Source: Lactarius indigo (lineage: Eukaryota; Basidiomycota; Agaricomycetes; Russulales; Russulaceae). From it: DNA of 64,000 nt. Position numbers and translations under genes: made by a program. The number at the start of each line of letters is the position of its first letter. Within the stretch, counting starts at the first letter, position 1. Positions 34,831 through 46,311 of this stretch are shown here, one piece after another. Below the pieces are notes generated by a model, which worked only from the letters and a program-made list of their open reading frames with translations, ran no database searches and had not been told where the DNA came from. The stretch is taken from NCBI GenBank assembly GCA_025766275.1, contig JAFKAC010000125.1, positions 1-64,000 on the forward strand. The letters run 5' to 3'.

Positions 34831-35982
34831 TCACCGAAAGTCATGAGCCAGCCAATCCCTCTGTTCATCAGCGATGTGCTTGAGTGCAGTAGCACGCTCC
34901 AGCCGATAGATACAGTCGCGCTTGTCGTCCTGCGTGCACTGGATCATTGCTTGCAGTTGACTCACCCTGGCATGAAGTCAGTCAAGCTCATAGCTCGCCG
35001 TGCAATAGCACGTCACCTCCTCTGTGAGGGACTCGTCGTTGATGCGGTTGAGGGCCCAGTCAGTGATCTTGTCAGCCGTGAAGATCACAAGGTCTTCGTG
35101 CGGGTAGGTAGGGCGGAGGGCTGCTGACACATGTGGCTCGGCGTAGAGGGGCTTACTGTAGACGTGCGGTGACCCTGGTATGACTCCCAAGATCAATGGG
35201 TCCACCCCTCCGATGATCTGTACGTGTGAGGCGTCCCTCGTCACTCTGTCAGGTCCAGTGATGGGGTATGGAATGTAATGGGGTCTTCAATTTGCCCTGA
35301 ACCCTTCAGGTGCAATAATGTGCATGGGGTCGTCAGCAGCGGTGAACGGACAGTGGTCAGCGGCGCCCAGTACACGCACACGTCCTCAATACATGGGGGA
35401 CCTGTCAGTGTAGATGAGCCAGGGAGTGATGAGGGGATTATCAGTGTCGCATTTCGTTCGAAGGAAGGTGTGTCTCGCCGGGTAGTAATCCTCATTGTCA
35501 TGGCCAGCCTCAGCTGCTGCCATCACTGCTGCCGCTTATACATCTCCCTCAGTCGGGCCACTGCTGAGTCGAGCTGTTCCTTCTGCCACTCCGCTGCTAC
35601 TCGCCTCCACCCCTCCAACTCGTATTCCAGGAGAGCTTGAACACTCGTCATTGTGCGGGAAAACTCCATGAATGCCGATGAGGTCGTCACTTGGGGGGAT
35701 GGCTGCGATGGGCTCTCGCTCACTGGCGTGGTCTTGGAAAACGTGGATGACGGCGTGTTCGTTGTCATCGGGGCGTGTAGTGGGGTCTGGGAATCTGGTG
35801 ACGATGTGAGCCCATTCTTGTGCGGTGATGGGCCCCTCTGACTGGCCGAGAGGTGTGTATGGGGTGATTTGGGTGTTGGGAACTTCGGTGTTGTCATCTT
35901 CAGCCAATATGGCGTGGGCGTCTTCAGCAAGGGAGTTGAGGAGGATCGCTTGGGTGACATGTCAGAGAGGAGACGTAGGCAT
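34831..35982 (-). pseudogene. Y 3' accessory ORF, 383 codons, unknown function
   Basis: From ATG 35982 (MPTSPL) to TGA 34833-34831 one frame continues, interrupted by TGA at 35964, near 35392, near 35290 and at 34980, and by one TAA at 35538. Text is protein-like: AILLNSLAEDAHAILAEDD, ITAQEWAHIVTRFPDP, HYIPYPITGPDRVTRD, YAEPHVSAALRPTYPHEDL and DWALNRINDESLTEEV. It ends in a helical, charged tail (LQAMIQCTQDDKRD, LERATALKHIADEQRD). It lies in the same frame as pol with no clear native stop between them, so it may have been a pol extension. The order of blocks resembles the 3' ORF of the second gypsy family (PNVSAPPLTAEQLQFFDPND, then LIKLNSPQLTAEVT). There are no membrane segments, so an envelope role is not supported. 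Confidence 0.6.
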
Positions 35983-38900
35983 ATGGGTGCAAGTGGAACA
36001 AAGAGAAAGGGGATGGCTTTCCCTGACCGATACGTCCTCCCTTTTAACCTGGCGACCGTGCACTTGCGCTTCCTGGTATAGTCGAAGCACTTCTGGTGTG
36101 AATACATCGTCCTTGTTGACCCACTGATTCTCTGAGTCTGGGTAGCCCTTCCATTTGATGAGATATTGAAGGTGCTTTCCCCTGCCGAAGTGCCGGGTGT
36201 CTAGAATTGCCTCAACTTTGTATTCTTCTTCCCCATCAATCAGGTCTGGCGGCAGTCGTGTGAAGTTTTCCCCATGAAGAGGAGTTTGCTTGTACGGCAT
36301 GAGGAGATCGATGTGAAACACTGGGTGGATGCTCCACTGTGTGGGAAGTTCCAATCGATAATTATAGGGGGACATCACCTGTGTCACCTGAAAGGGTCCG
36401 TGGCGTCACGCCACTAATTTCACCATAGGTTGATTGGTCCGGAGGTGTTTCCCTTCCAGCCACACAAGGTCACCCGTTTTGAACTTGGGCGTATCTTTGT
36501 TGCGCACCCATGCTTCCTGTGCCTTCTTCATGAGGTGCTGTGCTTCTTCTCTGGCTTCCTTGAGTTCCATTAGTCTTGTGGTCACCCGTGGTATAGGGGA
36601 CAGCTTATCGGTCCAATCGGCGTATGGGCTATACCCCATCAGAAGTTGAAATGGTGACTGCTTGGTGTGTTCGTGAGGCCAATTATTGTGCGTGAATTCT
36701 GCTATGGGTAGATAAGCGGTCCAGTTATCTTGCCGCTCATTTACCCAAAAGCGCAGGTATTGTTCCAGCCACTGGTTTGTTCTTTCCGATTGCCCATCTG
36801 TGTGTGGGTGATAGGCCATTGATACATTCCGTTGGATGCCTAGAATTCAGCATACTTCTCGCGTAAACTTCGATGTAAATCGAGGGTCTCGGTCGCTGAT
36901 GATTTTACGTGGTAGTCCGAAATGTTTGAAGACGTGATTTATGTACAGGGCAGCCGTCTCCTCCGCTGTGATTTCTTCCTTGCATGGCATAAAGATGGAG
37001 GCCTTACTGCAGTCATGGTCGGTGACTGTGAGGATGCTGTTGCACTGCCCTGATACTGGTAATTTGGTGATAAAGTCTACTGCCACTGTTTGGAACGGGG
37101 TCGCTTCCAGGACGGGTGTAATGGGGTACAGCGCCACTCAGATGGGGCGTGTATTGATCTTGTTCCGCTGGCATTTGGCGCATCCTTGCACGTATTCATA
37201 CACGTCCCTTCGTAGATGTGGCCACCAGTAATGTCGTTCTACGATTCGTTGTGTTCTCACGATTCCTGGGTGTCCGTGGATAGGTAGGTCATGGTGATCG
37301 TGTATTAGTACCCTTTGTGTGGAGGCGGGTCCTGTGATTACGAACCTGCCATCCTTATACCACTCTCCGTTGATCTTCTTTAGCTGATATGGGTCTACCC
37401 ATTGTTTGATGATTTTCTCATCTTGTCGATGTCGGGGTTGCTGAAGGTTCGGGTTGACAAGGAAAGTTTTGGCCGTGTTGATTGCCTTCATGAACACCTC
37501 TGGTGGCAATACAACGACTTGCTCGTTGTCAGCGACTCCCTGATCATAGTTGGGTCGTCATGATAGGGCATCTGCTCGGCCATTGTTCTTTCCCTTGATG
37601 TGGTGAATCTCGAAGTCATATTCTGACAACTCCAACACTTCCCTTGCCACACACCTGCTGATTTTCTGTGGCGTCTTCCAATATTGTAAGTTGAGATGGT
37701 CAGAGAAGATTTTTATTTTGTGGGGGGCTCCTGCCAGTAGCAGTCTCCAGTTATGTAACACCTTGACGATAGTGAGCAGCTCCAGGTTGTAGATGTCATA
37801 GTTTCTCTCCGCTTCGGAGAGCGTTGCGGAATAGTAGCCTATAGGATGCTTCTTTCCATCAGCCTTTTGCTGTAGCAGTACTGCTCCCACTGCATATCCC
37901 GAGGTGTCCACCTCTAGCTCGAATGGGTCTTGGAGTACTGGGTGAGCCAGCACCGGTTCTTCCGTTACCAGGCACTTGAGCATGTTGAAAGCCTTGTCTT
38001 CTTCTGTCCATTTCCATTCCGTATCCTTCCTTGTTAGTTTGTTGAGGGGTTTGGCGTGTGTTGTGAAGCCGTGAATAAAAAGTCTGTAAAAGTTACAGAA
38101 GCCCAGAAACGATCATATGTCTTTGACCTTTGTCGGCGTCGGCCAGTCTTTGATGCCTTGAACTTTTACAGGGTCCATGCGTGTTACCCCCCTTTCAAGG
38201 ATTACCCCCAGGTAATCCATTCGCAGCTGATGAAACAGGCATTTCTCCAGTTTGAAGTACAGGTCATGTTCTTCCATGACATGCAGAATGTCGCATACTG
38301 CTGCGATGTGAGCATCTAGATCGCGATCAAAATGAGTGGCGATGCCAATGTCATCCATGTAGACACGTATTGTGGTTCCCATGCGCTTGTGCTTGGCTAT
38401 GGTATCGCGGTAAATATGGTTCATCATTGCTTGAAATGTAGCGGGGGAGTTTGTGAGGCCAAAGAACATGACTGTCGGTTCGAAGAGGCCAAATTTTGTC
38501 TTGAACACCGCTTTTTCCTGATTGCCATTGCGGATTCGTATATTGTTATACCCCCACTGAATGTCTAATTTGGTATAGATGTGGGTGTTGCTTAGGTCGA
38601 GGATGAGGTCTTGGATTAGTGGAAGTGGGTATTGATTACGGATGGTATGTGAGTTGATAACCCGGTAGTCCTGTACTGGGCATAGTCTTCCGTCCTTCTT
38701 TTTAATAAAGAAGAAGGACGATGCATATGGGATATGGATGGGTGTAAGTACCCTTGCCGTAACTTCTCTTCAAGGAAGTCCTTTAGCTCCCCTTCTTCCT
38801 TTTGCGTCATGGGGTAAATCTTGCAGTCGATGGCGGCTGGTGCTGACGGCTTGAAGTCTATTGTGTGGTCCCATGGCCTAGCCGGGGGAAAGCAGTGCAA

Positions 38901-39594
38901 AGCCTGTTCGTCAAAGAGTTTGTGGAATTGTTCGTATTGCTGTGGGAGAGCTACCGCATGTTGCTGTTGCTTGGCTAGGATTGCCAGCTCCGTTGAAGTG
39001 GTAGCACAAACAAAGGTTTCCTCCTCTAGTTCTTGGAGGATTTCTTCCTTCTCCATTGTGATTAACGCTCTTGTTGCTACCCACGTCAGCAATGTTTTGT
39101 TAGTGGCAATGATTACCGGATGCATATCCAGGTGTATAACGGCTTGTGCCCAATTAATTGTTGGCTCAAATGCACTTAGCCATGGATTACCCAGTACCAT
39201 GTCTTCATTGCCAAGGTCCGTGACCAAAAAGGTCATTTTTTTCACCTGCTGGCGTGTCTTCACTTCCAGGTTAACATAATGAGTGATTAACCCAGCTTTA
39301 TTTTCCGTATTGTCGATGTTCCAAATCTTGCGTGGTACCTCGAGTACCTGTGTTGGGATTCCTGCCTGTGCGGCCATGCCTGGTCGGATAAAGTTGTCAG
39401 TTGCTCCAGAGTTGACCAGAGCGTTTGTTTCAGTCGTTTTGTAATTTGTGTGTATGGTCACTGGAATTCGCAGAGATCGATGGTGTGTTGTTACTATTAC
39501 AGAATTACATTGTAAAGCCCTCACCCAGACTGACAGGTTTAGGCGTCCTGAAAACCCTCTTTTCCCCATAGATCTTGAAGAATGAGGTCTTTCA
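35983..39594 (-). pseudogene. pol: Y pol: protease, RT, RNase H, integrase, chromodomain
   Basis: The first block (39569-38616) holds the aspartic protease, read as ALVNSGATDNF at 39413, where the catalytic Asp of D-S/T-G is Asn. After a one-base shift near 38740 the frame stays the same to the end. RT includes NSPATFQAMMNHIY and YMDD at 38361-38350. RNase H has HKIKIFSDHLNLQYWK. The integrase zinc-binding part is HDHHDLPIHGHPGI followed by CAKCQRNK. The core has VDFITKLP, FGLPRKIISDRDPRF and HTDGQSERTNQWLEQYL. A chromodomain follows at about 36200-36080 (LIKWKGYPDSENQWV). In-frame TGA codons stand at 38113, 37558, 37138, 36847 and 36406. Pol lies in the +1 frame relative to gag. Such proteins copy the RNA and insert the DNA, with the chromodomain usually guiding insertion to chromatin. 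Confidence 0.9.
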
Positions 39595-41075
39595 TTTCAC
39601 CTCATCCGTGCTATTGGCTACTTGTGTGAGCCACTCCTTCACTTGTTCTCCTGCCGTTTTTGTAGTTGCTGCGTTTATTTGCGGTATTGGCATCACACTG
39701 GGTGCTGGTGACATGTACCCAGGCAGGGATGGTTTGTATGCTGTTGTGGGCCCTTGCGTATACCCTGTTGTTTCAGTCATTCGACTGCTTGATGGGCGCT
39801 GGGCTGCCACGTCCTCTGTGTGTGGGGATGCAGGCAATTTCGTGAGAGATGACCCGGAGCATTGCAATTGTAACAGAGGACATTCCTTAGATCTCTTCTA
39901 GACCCCCCTCTGCCTCGTCCTTGAGCTCCAGGCCCTCCCCTGGGTGGGAATGGTGGCTGTGGCCACGTGTAAGGTGGCTTTCCATAGTCAATTTCTTCGG
40001 ATCCCGCGAGTCTTACTTGCATGCAATCGGCGGATGTGTCCATGGCCCATGGGTTTGTCTGTGGTAAATTTTGTGGGAGGGTCCATCCTGCATTCCCACT
40101 CTGCTTCTTCGGCTGCATTGGCGTACTCTTGTACTCGTTAAGTCTTGCTTTGAGATGAATGTAGTTCTTCTGCCGCTTGAGGATGGCGTGCTTCCAGTCA
40201 TCGAACGTGACCGGGTCATCGAACTGGAACACATTCTTGAATAGTTCCTTGGGCAATCCTGACGTGAAGAGGTCGATCGTTTGCAGATCATTGAGGTGGT
40301 AATGAGCCTTCCTCGCAAGTTGCTTGAAATCGTTTACGTACTTATCAATGTCCTCTCCTGCCATTTTGAGTCCTTTTCAGAGTATTGCCTGTGCTTGTTC
40401 TTGTTCGAGCGTATTTTCGAATCGTTGACTGAAACCGTTGGCTACAGCCTCCCATCGTTCTCTTGTATAAGGGCTAATCCCTCGTTGTATTTGCCGATTG
40501 AGCCAGTTTAAGAACGACAGCACCCATTCGCTTATGGCCCCTCCTTTGATGTAAGAGAGGAACAGCAGACATCTTTGGTAGTCGTTGCACATGATGGGGG
40601 CGTCCAGATTCATGCCCCAATAGATGTGCCACTGTGTCAGGAATTGATCCACTTTGAGTCTGTCTCCGTCAAAAATGGAAGGGGGCTTGCTGGTTAATTT
40701 CTCGTGATGTCCTCCGCCTCCTTCACCACTGCCTCCTCCTCCCCCTCTGGGTGGTCCGGTGGGTGGTCCTCCTCCTGGCGGTCCTGGGTGAGGGGGTCCA
40801 GTTCGTCGGATGTCGAACGGGATTCCTCCCCCTGGTGGTTGTGGTGGGTCGCCTCCTGGTCCTCCCATTCTGGGTGGCAATTCCAGTGCTAGTCTTCTTC
40901 CGGATGGGGGGTCTCCCCTGTCCAAACCTATGGCCCTGAATATAGCAGCATCGTCGGCTGTCATACAGACGCCGGTCTCAGGGTTGATTGGCATGAGGAT
41001 TTCTCTTGCTTCTTGTTGTATGGCACGTGACTCTTCTAGCGCAACTTCTTCCATTGCTTGCGTAAGGGTAGCCAT
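39592..41075 (-). pseudogene. gag: Y gag with zinc knuckle
   Basis: ATG at 41075 opens MATLTQAMEEVALEESRAIQ. A Gly/Pro-rich linker follows (about 40890-40700). The capsid-like part has QWHIYWGMNLDAP, ERWEAVANGFSQRFE and DIDKYVNDFKQLARKAH. A zinc knuckle CYNCNAPGHLSRNC lies at 39875-39834, giving nucleocapsid identity. One TGA occurs at 40379-40377 between QAIL and KGLK. A one-base shift follows the zinc knuckle, after which the frame ends at TGA 39594-39592. Confidence 0.85.
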
Positions 41076-41189
41076 GATCGCTGGTGATCGTATGTGAATT
41101 GGCTCTGGCTCGGTGATGTGGGTGGACTCAGCTTGTTCTATGAGATGGTCTTGTATTGCTCCTACACTGCTTTCTGTGTGCTCAGGCTG

Positions 41190-41588
41190 TCATCCGTCGT
41201 TTTGTTCTTTGCTTTGGGTGGTTTCATCGGAGATTGCTTCTCCAGTTGTGTGTTCTCTTACTTGTCTGTCAATGGGACCCCAATCTGCGCGGCTGTTGAG
41301 TTCTCGCGCGTCAATGTTGCACTGATACCTCGGTCCTGCTGGTCGTACTACATCCCAGCGAGAGTCTATTGGACTCCACGTAATTTCTGTCCAGCACAAG
41401 TGGTCGAAATTGAACTCAACTGGTTGGAACCTTGTAGGTCTGTTGAACTTGACAAAGTACCCTGTTTCTTCCTGTCTTTCTCTCCAACTAGCCGCTCCTA
41501 AGAAGCGTGTTGGTACGTTGTGGTCTCCCCTTCAGGTTAGCGTGTATGGATGGAAACTTGTCCACTGGTCTCTTGTTGTTATGGCCAC
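41190..41588 (-). pseudogene. Y ORF0, small ORF upstream of gag
   Basis: A 133-codon frame runs from just inside the 5' LTR to a TGA at 41192-41190, with one internal TGA at 41534. It begins with GTG and no ATG precedes it. Text includes GDHNVPTRFLGAASWRER, GYFVKFNRPTRFQPVEF and ITWSPIDSRWDVV. The same pattern of ...W R...GY...P.EF...W..I...D..W appears in ORF0 of element A at 53729-54097. The function is unknown and it may be an N-terminal extension or leader ORF of gag. Confidence 0.5.
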
Positions 41589-41607
41589 GATGAAATCTTG
41601 GTCTTAA

Positions 41608-42133
41608 TGTAACATTGTCATGATGTTAGCTCGACTTGAGCTCGTAGGGGCGGTAACCACTTAGCAAATAGCCACGACAACTCGAAGGTCCGTGTCCTTG
41701 TCATAGTGAACACGTGAAGGTGCACCGACAAGTCTTGCTTGTATCTGCAGAACGATCTGATCGTTTTAAGAGAATAAGGAGAAAGAAGATAAAACGAGAA
41801 GTGACGATTCAAGAAGACCAAGATGGCATATCTTGGTCTTCGCAAGCTGTCTTAAATACAAGTCGAGCAGGCTTACAAGCATTGCTATGAGTCACAGTAT
41901 GGTAGCATCCAACGTATCGCAGAAACAACTTGAACCCTAATACTACTAGTACCTGTACTAGTAACGAGTCATGGCCTCAGTCAGCTATCGTACACAATCG
42001 CCTATCATACCACCATATCACCGTAAAGGCCTAAGGCCGCGAGTCCATGACTAATCTACCTTACTGCCATAGTCACAACCGGTATAGTAAGGGTCTATGA
42101 GCCAAAACACAACATTCGAATCAAAATGTAACA
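41608..42133 (-). repeat. Y 5' LTR
   Basis: Drives transcription on the minus strand. A TATTTAA box lies at about 41852-41861 in plus coordinates. The LTR begins TGTAAC and ends TAACA. Confidence 0.92.
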
Positions 42134-42138
42134 GTGAT
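42134..42138. repeat. Target site duplication GTGAT, right of Y
   Basis: Matches 34270-34274. Confidence 0.92.
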
Positions 42139-42857
42139 CCAGCAAGAAGGGGTCTCCAATGTTGTAGGGCTTTGACTATTGCCAACAGTTCCAGGTCATA
42201 TATGTTGTAATTGCATTCAGCTTCATTAAGGGTTGCTGAAGAATATCCTATGGGGTGCTTTCACCTGTCACTTTTCATTTGCAAGAGCATGGCACCCACC
42301 ACATAACCCAATGCATCTACCTTGAGCTCAAACTGGTCTTGCAGGCATGGATGTGCAAGTACTGGTTCTTCTGTCACCAATCTCTTGGGTGTTTGGTAGG
42401 CATTGTCTTCTTCTTCTCCCCATCTCCATTCTACATCTTTCCTTGTAAGTTGGTTCAGTGGTTGTGTGTGGGTTGCAAAACCTTGGATGAATAGACAGTA
42501 AAAATTACAGAAGCCAAGGAAAGATCATATGTCCCTGACTTTTGTCAGTGTTGGCCAGTCTTTGATGCTGTGAATGTTTACCGGGTCCATGCATGTTACC
42601 CCCTTTTCAAGGATTACCCCCAGGTAGTCCATCCGAGGTTGATAGAAGAGGCATTTTTCCAGCTTGAAATACAGGTCATGTTCTTCAGTGACATGGAGGA
42701 CATTGGTGACAGCTGCAATGTGTGTGTCAAGGTCACGGCCTTCCCTCATAGCGATGCCTATGTCATCCATGTAAACACGGATAACAGTGCCATGGCATTC
42801 ATGTTTGGTGATGGTATCCTGATAAATGTGGTTCATCATTGTCTGAAAGGTTGTGGG
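42134..42857 (-). mobile_element. H0 continued: RNase H and RT segment
   Basis: Minus-strand text has MNHIYQDT, RVYMDDIGIAM, FKLEKCLFYQPRMDYLGVIL and the RNase H start, homologous to Y at about 65-75% by eye. A TGA follows KVRDI at 42525, the same position as the TGA in Y at 38113. The left end carries the GTGAT duplication of Y. The right end stops at the solo LTR. Confidence 0.85.
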
Positions 42858-43463
42858 TGTTGATAAGTGACCCTTGCGCACTTAGCGGCTCTAATGGACC
42901 GGACTTACAGATATGGACTGCTGTAGATTAATTAGGACAGCTTTAGATTTGATTTGATTTGATCTGTACAATCTAGGACTTCTATGACATCACTGTACAA
43001 TGACATCATATGGACTACTCTGGACTCTTCATTGTACTTCTTCCTTTGTTCTCTTTCTGGCATTATCTTTATTGTGATGTCACTATGATATCATCTTAGT
43101 CTGGACTCTCTTTGTTTCACGCTCCTTGTTCTCCATTAGCACACTCCTTTGTCCCACATGTAGAACAACATCCCTTGTATTGTGTGACCCTATGTTACTT
43201 CTCTTGTAGTAGTGTCACTCCTCTGTATAGTATAAGTAGTAGGCTTGTACGCTCCTGGTCCACATCAGTTCCTCACTGCTCTGTGTGCCAGGTATGTCTT
43301 ATTCCTTCAATTGTAATATCAGTTCCTCACTGCTCTGTGTGCCAGACTTCTTTGCTTCACCTGCAACTCACCCTGTACACCTCTGCTTCCAGCCACTCCT
43401 CATATCTCACCACAGAACACTTTGTCCCTCTGTGAGTATGTCCTCTTAGTGTGCTGTTCATCA
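42858..43463. mobile_element. Solo LTR, 606 bp, inserted in H0 RT
   Basis: The insert begins TGTTGATAAG, ends TTCATCA, and is flanked by GTGGG at 42853-42857 and 43464-43468. Its removal rejoins host RT as LTNSPTTFQTM. It has no coding capacity and has TATAGTATAAG near 43218, so it looks like a solo LTR left by LTR-LTR recombination. A 28-bp word ending CACTGCTCTGTGTGCCAG occurs twice about 54 bp apart (43264 and 43318). Its parent family is not otherwise present. Confidence 0.8.
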
Positions 43464-44185
43464 GTGGGAGAGTTAGTGAGACCAAAGAACATGACCGTCA
43501 GTTCAAACAGCCTGAATTTGGTTTTAAAGGCCACTTTCTCTTGATCACCATCATGGATGTGGACATTGTTATACCCCCATCAATATCAAGCTTGGTGTAG
43601 ATATGCACATTGCTGAGGTCATAAATGAGATCTTGGATCAGCAGAAGCAGGTATTGGTAGCAGATTGTGTGTGATTTAATGACTCAATAGTCCTGTACCA
43701 GCTGTAGCTTTCCATCCTTCTCTTTAACAAAGAAGAAGGATGATGTGTACAGAGACATGGATGGGTGTAAGTAACCCTGGGACAGCTTTTCATCAAGGAA
43801 CTCCTTGAGTTTACCCTCCTCTTCTTGTGTAAGCTGGCAAATCTTGCAGTCAATTGTGGACAGTGTCCCCAGCTTGAAGTTGATTGCATGATCCCATGGT
43901 CTAGCTGGGGGGAAGTGTTGTGACACCTCTTCATCAAAAAGGTGTTTGAATGTGTGGTAGGTGGGAGGAAGGTCTACTTCCTTGATATGCTGTTGTCCTT
44001 AAATGGCCAGTTCAGTTGATGTAGTGGCCCAAAGGTATGTCTCTTCTTCTTCTAGCTCATCAAGGATTGCCTCTTTTGCATATATGGTGAGTGCAGCCAC
44101 AATGACAGCATCAGTTTGTTGACTTTCCTTGGTATTGATGATGACCAGCATCATCTCTTTGTGTATCACTGCATCCCTCCAGTTG
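43464..44185 (-). mobile_element. H0 continued: protease and RT N-terminal segment
   Basis: Minus-strand text includes PPARPWDHAINFKLG, KLSQGYLHPSMS and the protease-to-RT linker ILDELEEEETYLWATTSTELA, paralleling element Y (ILQELEEETFVCATTSTELA). Frames are broken in several places. The segment stops at 44185, where the LTR of H1 begins. The rest of H0 would lie beyond the 5' end of H1, outside the window. Confidence 0.8.
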
Positions 44186-44773
44186 TGTAATGCCACTACA
44201 GGGGTGTTAGGTATGACCTGTACCAAGTCAGTCAATACGTGGTAGTACAAGCTCAGTGGCTTGACTTCAGTAGAGTGATGCACAAGGATCACAAGGACGT
44301 AAGTCACTTGGATTGTAGAGGAAGGGCTAAGGCGTGAAGACCTAGTGAAGGCAGGGGATCGTGAGACAAGGAAAGCACAAAGGCACCCTTTGTTAGACAA
44401 GTGTAGTATTACACAAGAAGTCTAGTCTACTGTACAAGCTAGATAGAACTAGGTTTAAATAAGAGAGACTCTGTATGGCTCCTACAAACAGATGGCGCCA
44501 TCGCTAGATCAAGAGATAAAGGAGGATACATAAAGGGAACAAGACACAGTTATAAACGGAACAAGGGGAAGTCATGCGGGCTCACATGTGAGTGAGAATG
44601 ATATGAAAACTAACATATGTTGAGCTTTATCAGAAGAGATTGTCGATAAGCAGGGTGTGTGATAGGAACCAGGTAAATGTGTTGTCCGAGTAATCATACA
44701 GGGCTTGTATAGTATTGGGAGAGGAAAGATAAGCAAAGAAAAGAACGAGTCCAAAAGATAAGAAATTGTAACA
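44186..44773 (-). repeat. H1 3' LTR
   Basis: 588 bp, TGTAATGCC to TGTAACA. It is similar throughout to the LTRs at 46723, 54125, 55044 and 61522. The other LTR of H1 lies outside the window, so its target duplication cannot be checked. Confidence 0.9.
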
Positions 44774-44787
44774 TTACCCCCCGTTTT
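44774..44787 (-). promoter_or_regulatory. H1 polypurine tract
   Basis: Minus strand AAAACGGGGGGTAA directly precedes the 3' LTR. It is shared with A (47295) and, slightly changed, B (55617). Confidence 0.8.
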
Positions 44788-44807
44788 GGTCTGAAGATGC
44801 CTCGACT

Positions 44808-46311
44808 TCAGGACTTGGGGTCAATCAAGTCATAGATGTCAGTGTCAAGGTCATTCTCTGGCCATTCGGATACATCCCAAGGGCAGTAATGAGTGCGAAG
44901 AAAGAGGAAGGGGCCATGTGCTCCACATTTGCGGCACCTCTCATATTGTGGGCAGCAGATTTCATCATGATTGGCATTGGAGCAGAAACATCGTCCACAC
45001 CACCTCCCCTGAGTGTTGGCAGCAATGGTTGGTGGGGAAGGTATGGTGAAGGCTGTAGTTTCATTGGGAGACATCTTGCAACATATCCATTCCTCTGCTT
45101 GTTGAGTAGTGATGACCTTGGCAACCATCTCCGTTCGTCTGAAGATACACTGGTGTGACTGGTGTTCTTGACTCTGGCAGTGGCAGCAAGCCAGTCAAGG
45201 TCTTGTAGGGCAGTTGCGTCCAAGGTGATGAGGGCTGTTACAATGGTAACAGTGTCGTTGATGAGGCTTATCACGGAGTCGGGGAAACTCAACCAGTCCA
45301 CCATGTCAAGTGGAGAAGGGGATAGTGTGGCAAGAGTGGTGTAGAGGAATGGGGAGGGCTGTGAGATGGGTGTACTCATTGGCAATGGTGGCAAGGGCTC
45401 CGGCATACTGTAGGTGTCTTTTGGTGCTGGCTAGCATTAGGTCCACCATAAGTCGCTCAGCTCTGAGTTTCTGGCCTTCTTCCTCCAGTCTTTTGTGCTT
45501 CTTGTCCAGCTCTTTCATTGCTGCTAGTCCTGTGCACAAGTGTGTTACCTCAGCAGTAAGGTGTGGTGAGTTAAGTTTGATCAATGTCTCATCAAGGGCA
45601 CAAGCACGGATGTTGTTTGGGTCGAAGAACTGGAGTTGTTTGGCGGTGAATGGGGGCTGAGACGTTGGGATGCAGAGTGGACAAGTAAACTGTTTCGCCA
45701 TAGTGCGGCTGCCTGTTCCTCATTGTCCCCACTACCTCAGTGAATCCCTTGCGATAGTAGATATACTTCACAATGTGGAATCCACCTTCAGGTAGTGGGA
45801 TTTGCAATGGATAGTACTTGGGGGAGCCGAGAGTGTTCAGGAAGAACAGAGCACCTGGATCATCAGTCTCTTCTTTGGGTGTGTTGGGGCGGTTATAGTT
45901 AATGGGAGTGTGGACACGAATGGGAGTGAGGGGAGTAGGAGGGGATTCGAGTGGTGGTGGTGGGGTTGAGTGTTTTGAGGATGGGGGAGAAGGTGCAGGT
46001 TCTTCAAGGGGTGGTGTCAGATTCTGCTGAGGAGGGGGTGTCGGCAAGTATTGACCCTCTTCAGGTGTGGACGGAGTGAGCCTGCCTGGCTCTCATTTGG
46101 GAGATCGGGGTATAATGGGTACTAGGTCGATGGTCATGGTGGATCGGGGGGAGTCTGCTGCTGATGGTGGTGGTGATAGTTGAGGGATGCCAGGGATGGT
46201 GAAGGATAGGTTGGTGATGGTGATGGTTTCCCCCAAGAAGAGGGCAACGAGGCGGGGGTCGACATCCAGGACATTGACCAGGGTGGTGTCGGATACTGGG
46301 GTAGTGGTCAT
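44808..46311 (-). pseudogene. H1 3' accessory ORF with zinc knuckles
   Basis: ATG at 46311 (MTTTPVSDTTLV) to TGA 44810-44808. It is homologous to the 501-codon ORF of A, two bases shorter, with the frame change near 45665. Order: IPGIP motif, Pro-rich linker, the KYYPLQIPLPEGGFHI block, FFDPNNIRACALDETL, a charged coiled-coil-like stretch (KKHKRLEEEGQKLRAE) and CX2C zinc knuckles (CYHCNSPHHLGRNC, CCHCQSQEHQSHQC). At 45455-45453 it keeps CGA where A has TGA and B has CAA. Confidence 0.75.

Larger units (their letters stand above)
34275..42133 (-). mobile_element. Y: complete Ty3/gypsy chromovirus-type LTR retrotransposon, 7859 bp
   Basis: Two 526-bp LTRs (34275-34800 and 41608-42133) begin TGTAACAT and end GTAACA, with a 5-bp duplication outside. 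On the minus strand the order is 5' LTR, ORF0, gag, pol, 3' ORF, polypurine tract, 3' LTR. It sits inside the RNase H region of H0. Joining 42134 to 34274 with one GTGAT restores the host frame as LLAGSPHKIKIF. The element is less CpG-poor than H0 and its frames are longer,so it is younger. Internal TGA codons in every ORF and a changed protease residue mean this copy is not autonomous. Confidence 0.93.

Noticed and set aside
35523..36107. Alternative minus-strand frame across the Y 3' ORF
   Set aside because: A Pro/Ser/Thr-rich frame overlaps, but the pol-continuous frame gives text matching the second family and joins all blocks to 34831.
41590..41607. Primer-binding site of Y, A and B
   Set aside because: The bases after the 5' LTR (TTAAG...) were compared with remembered tRNA 3' ends and no confident match was found.
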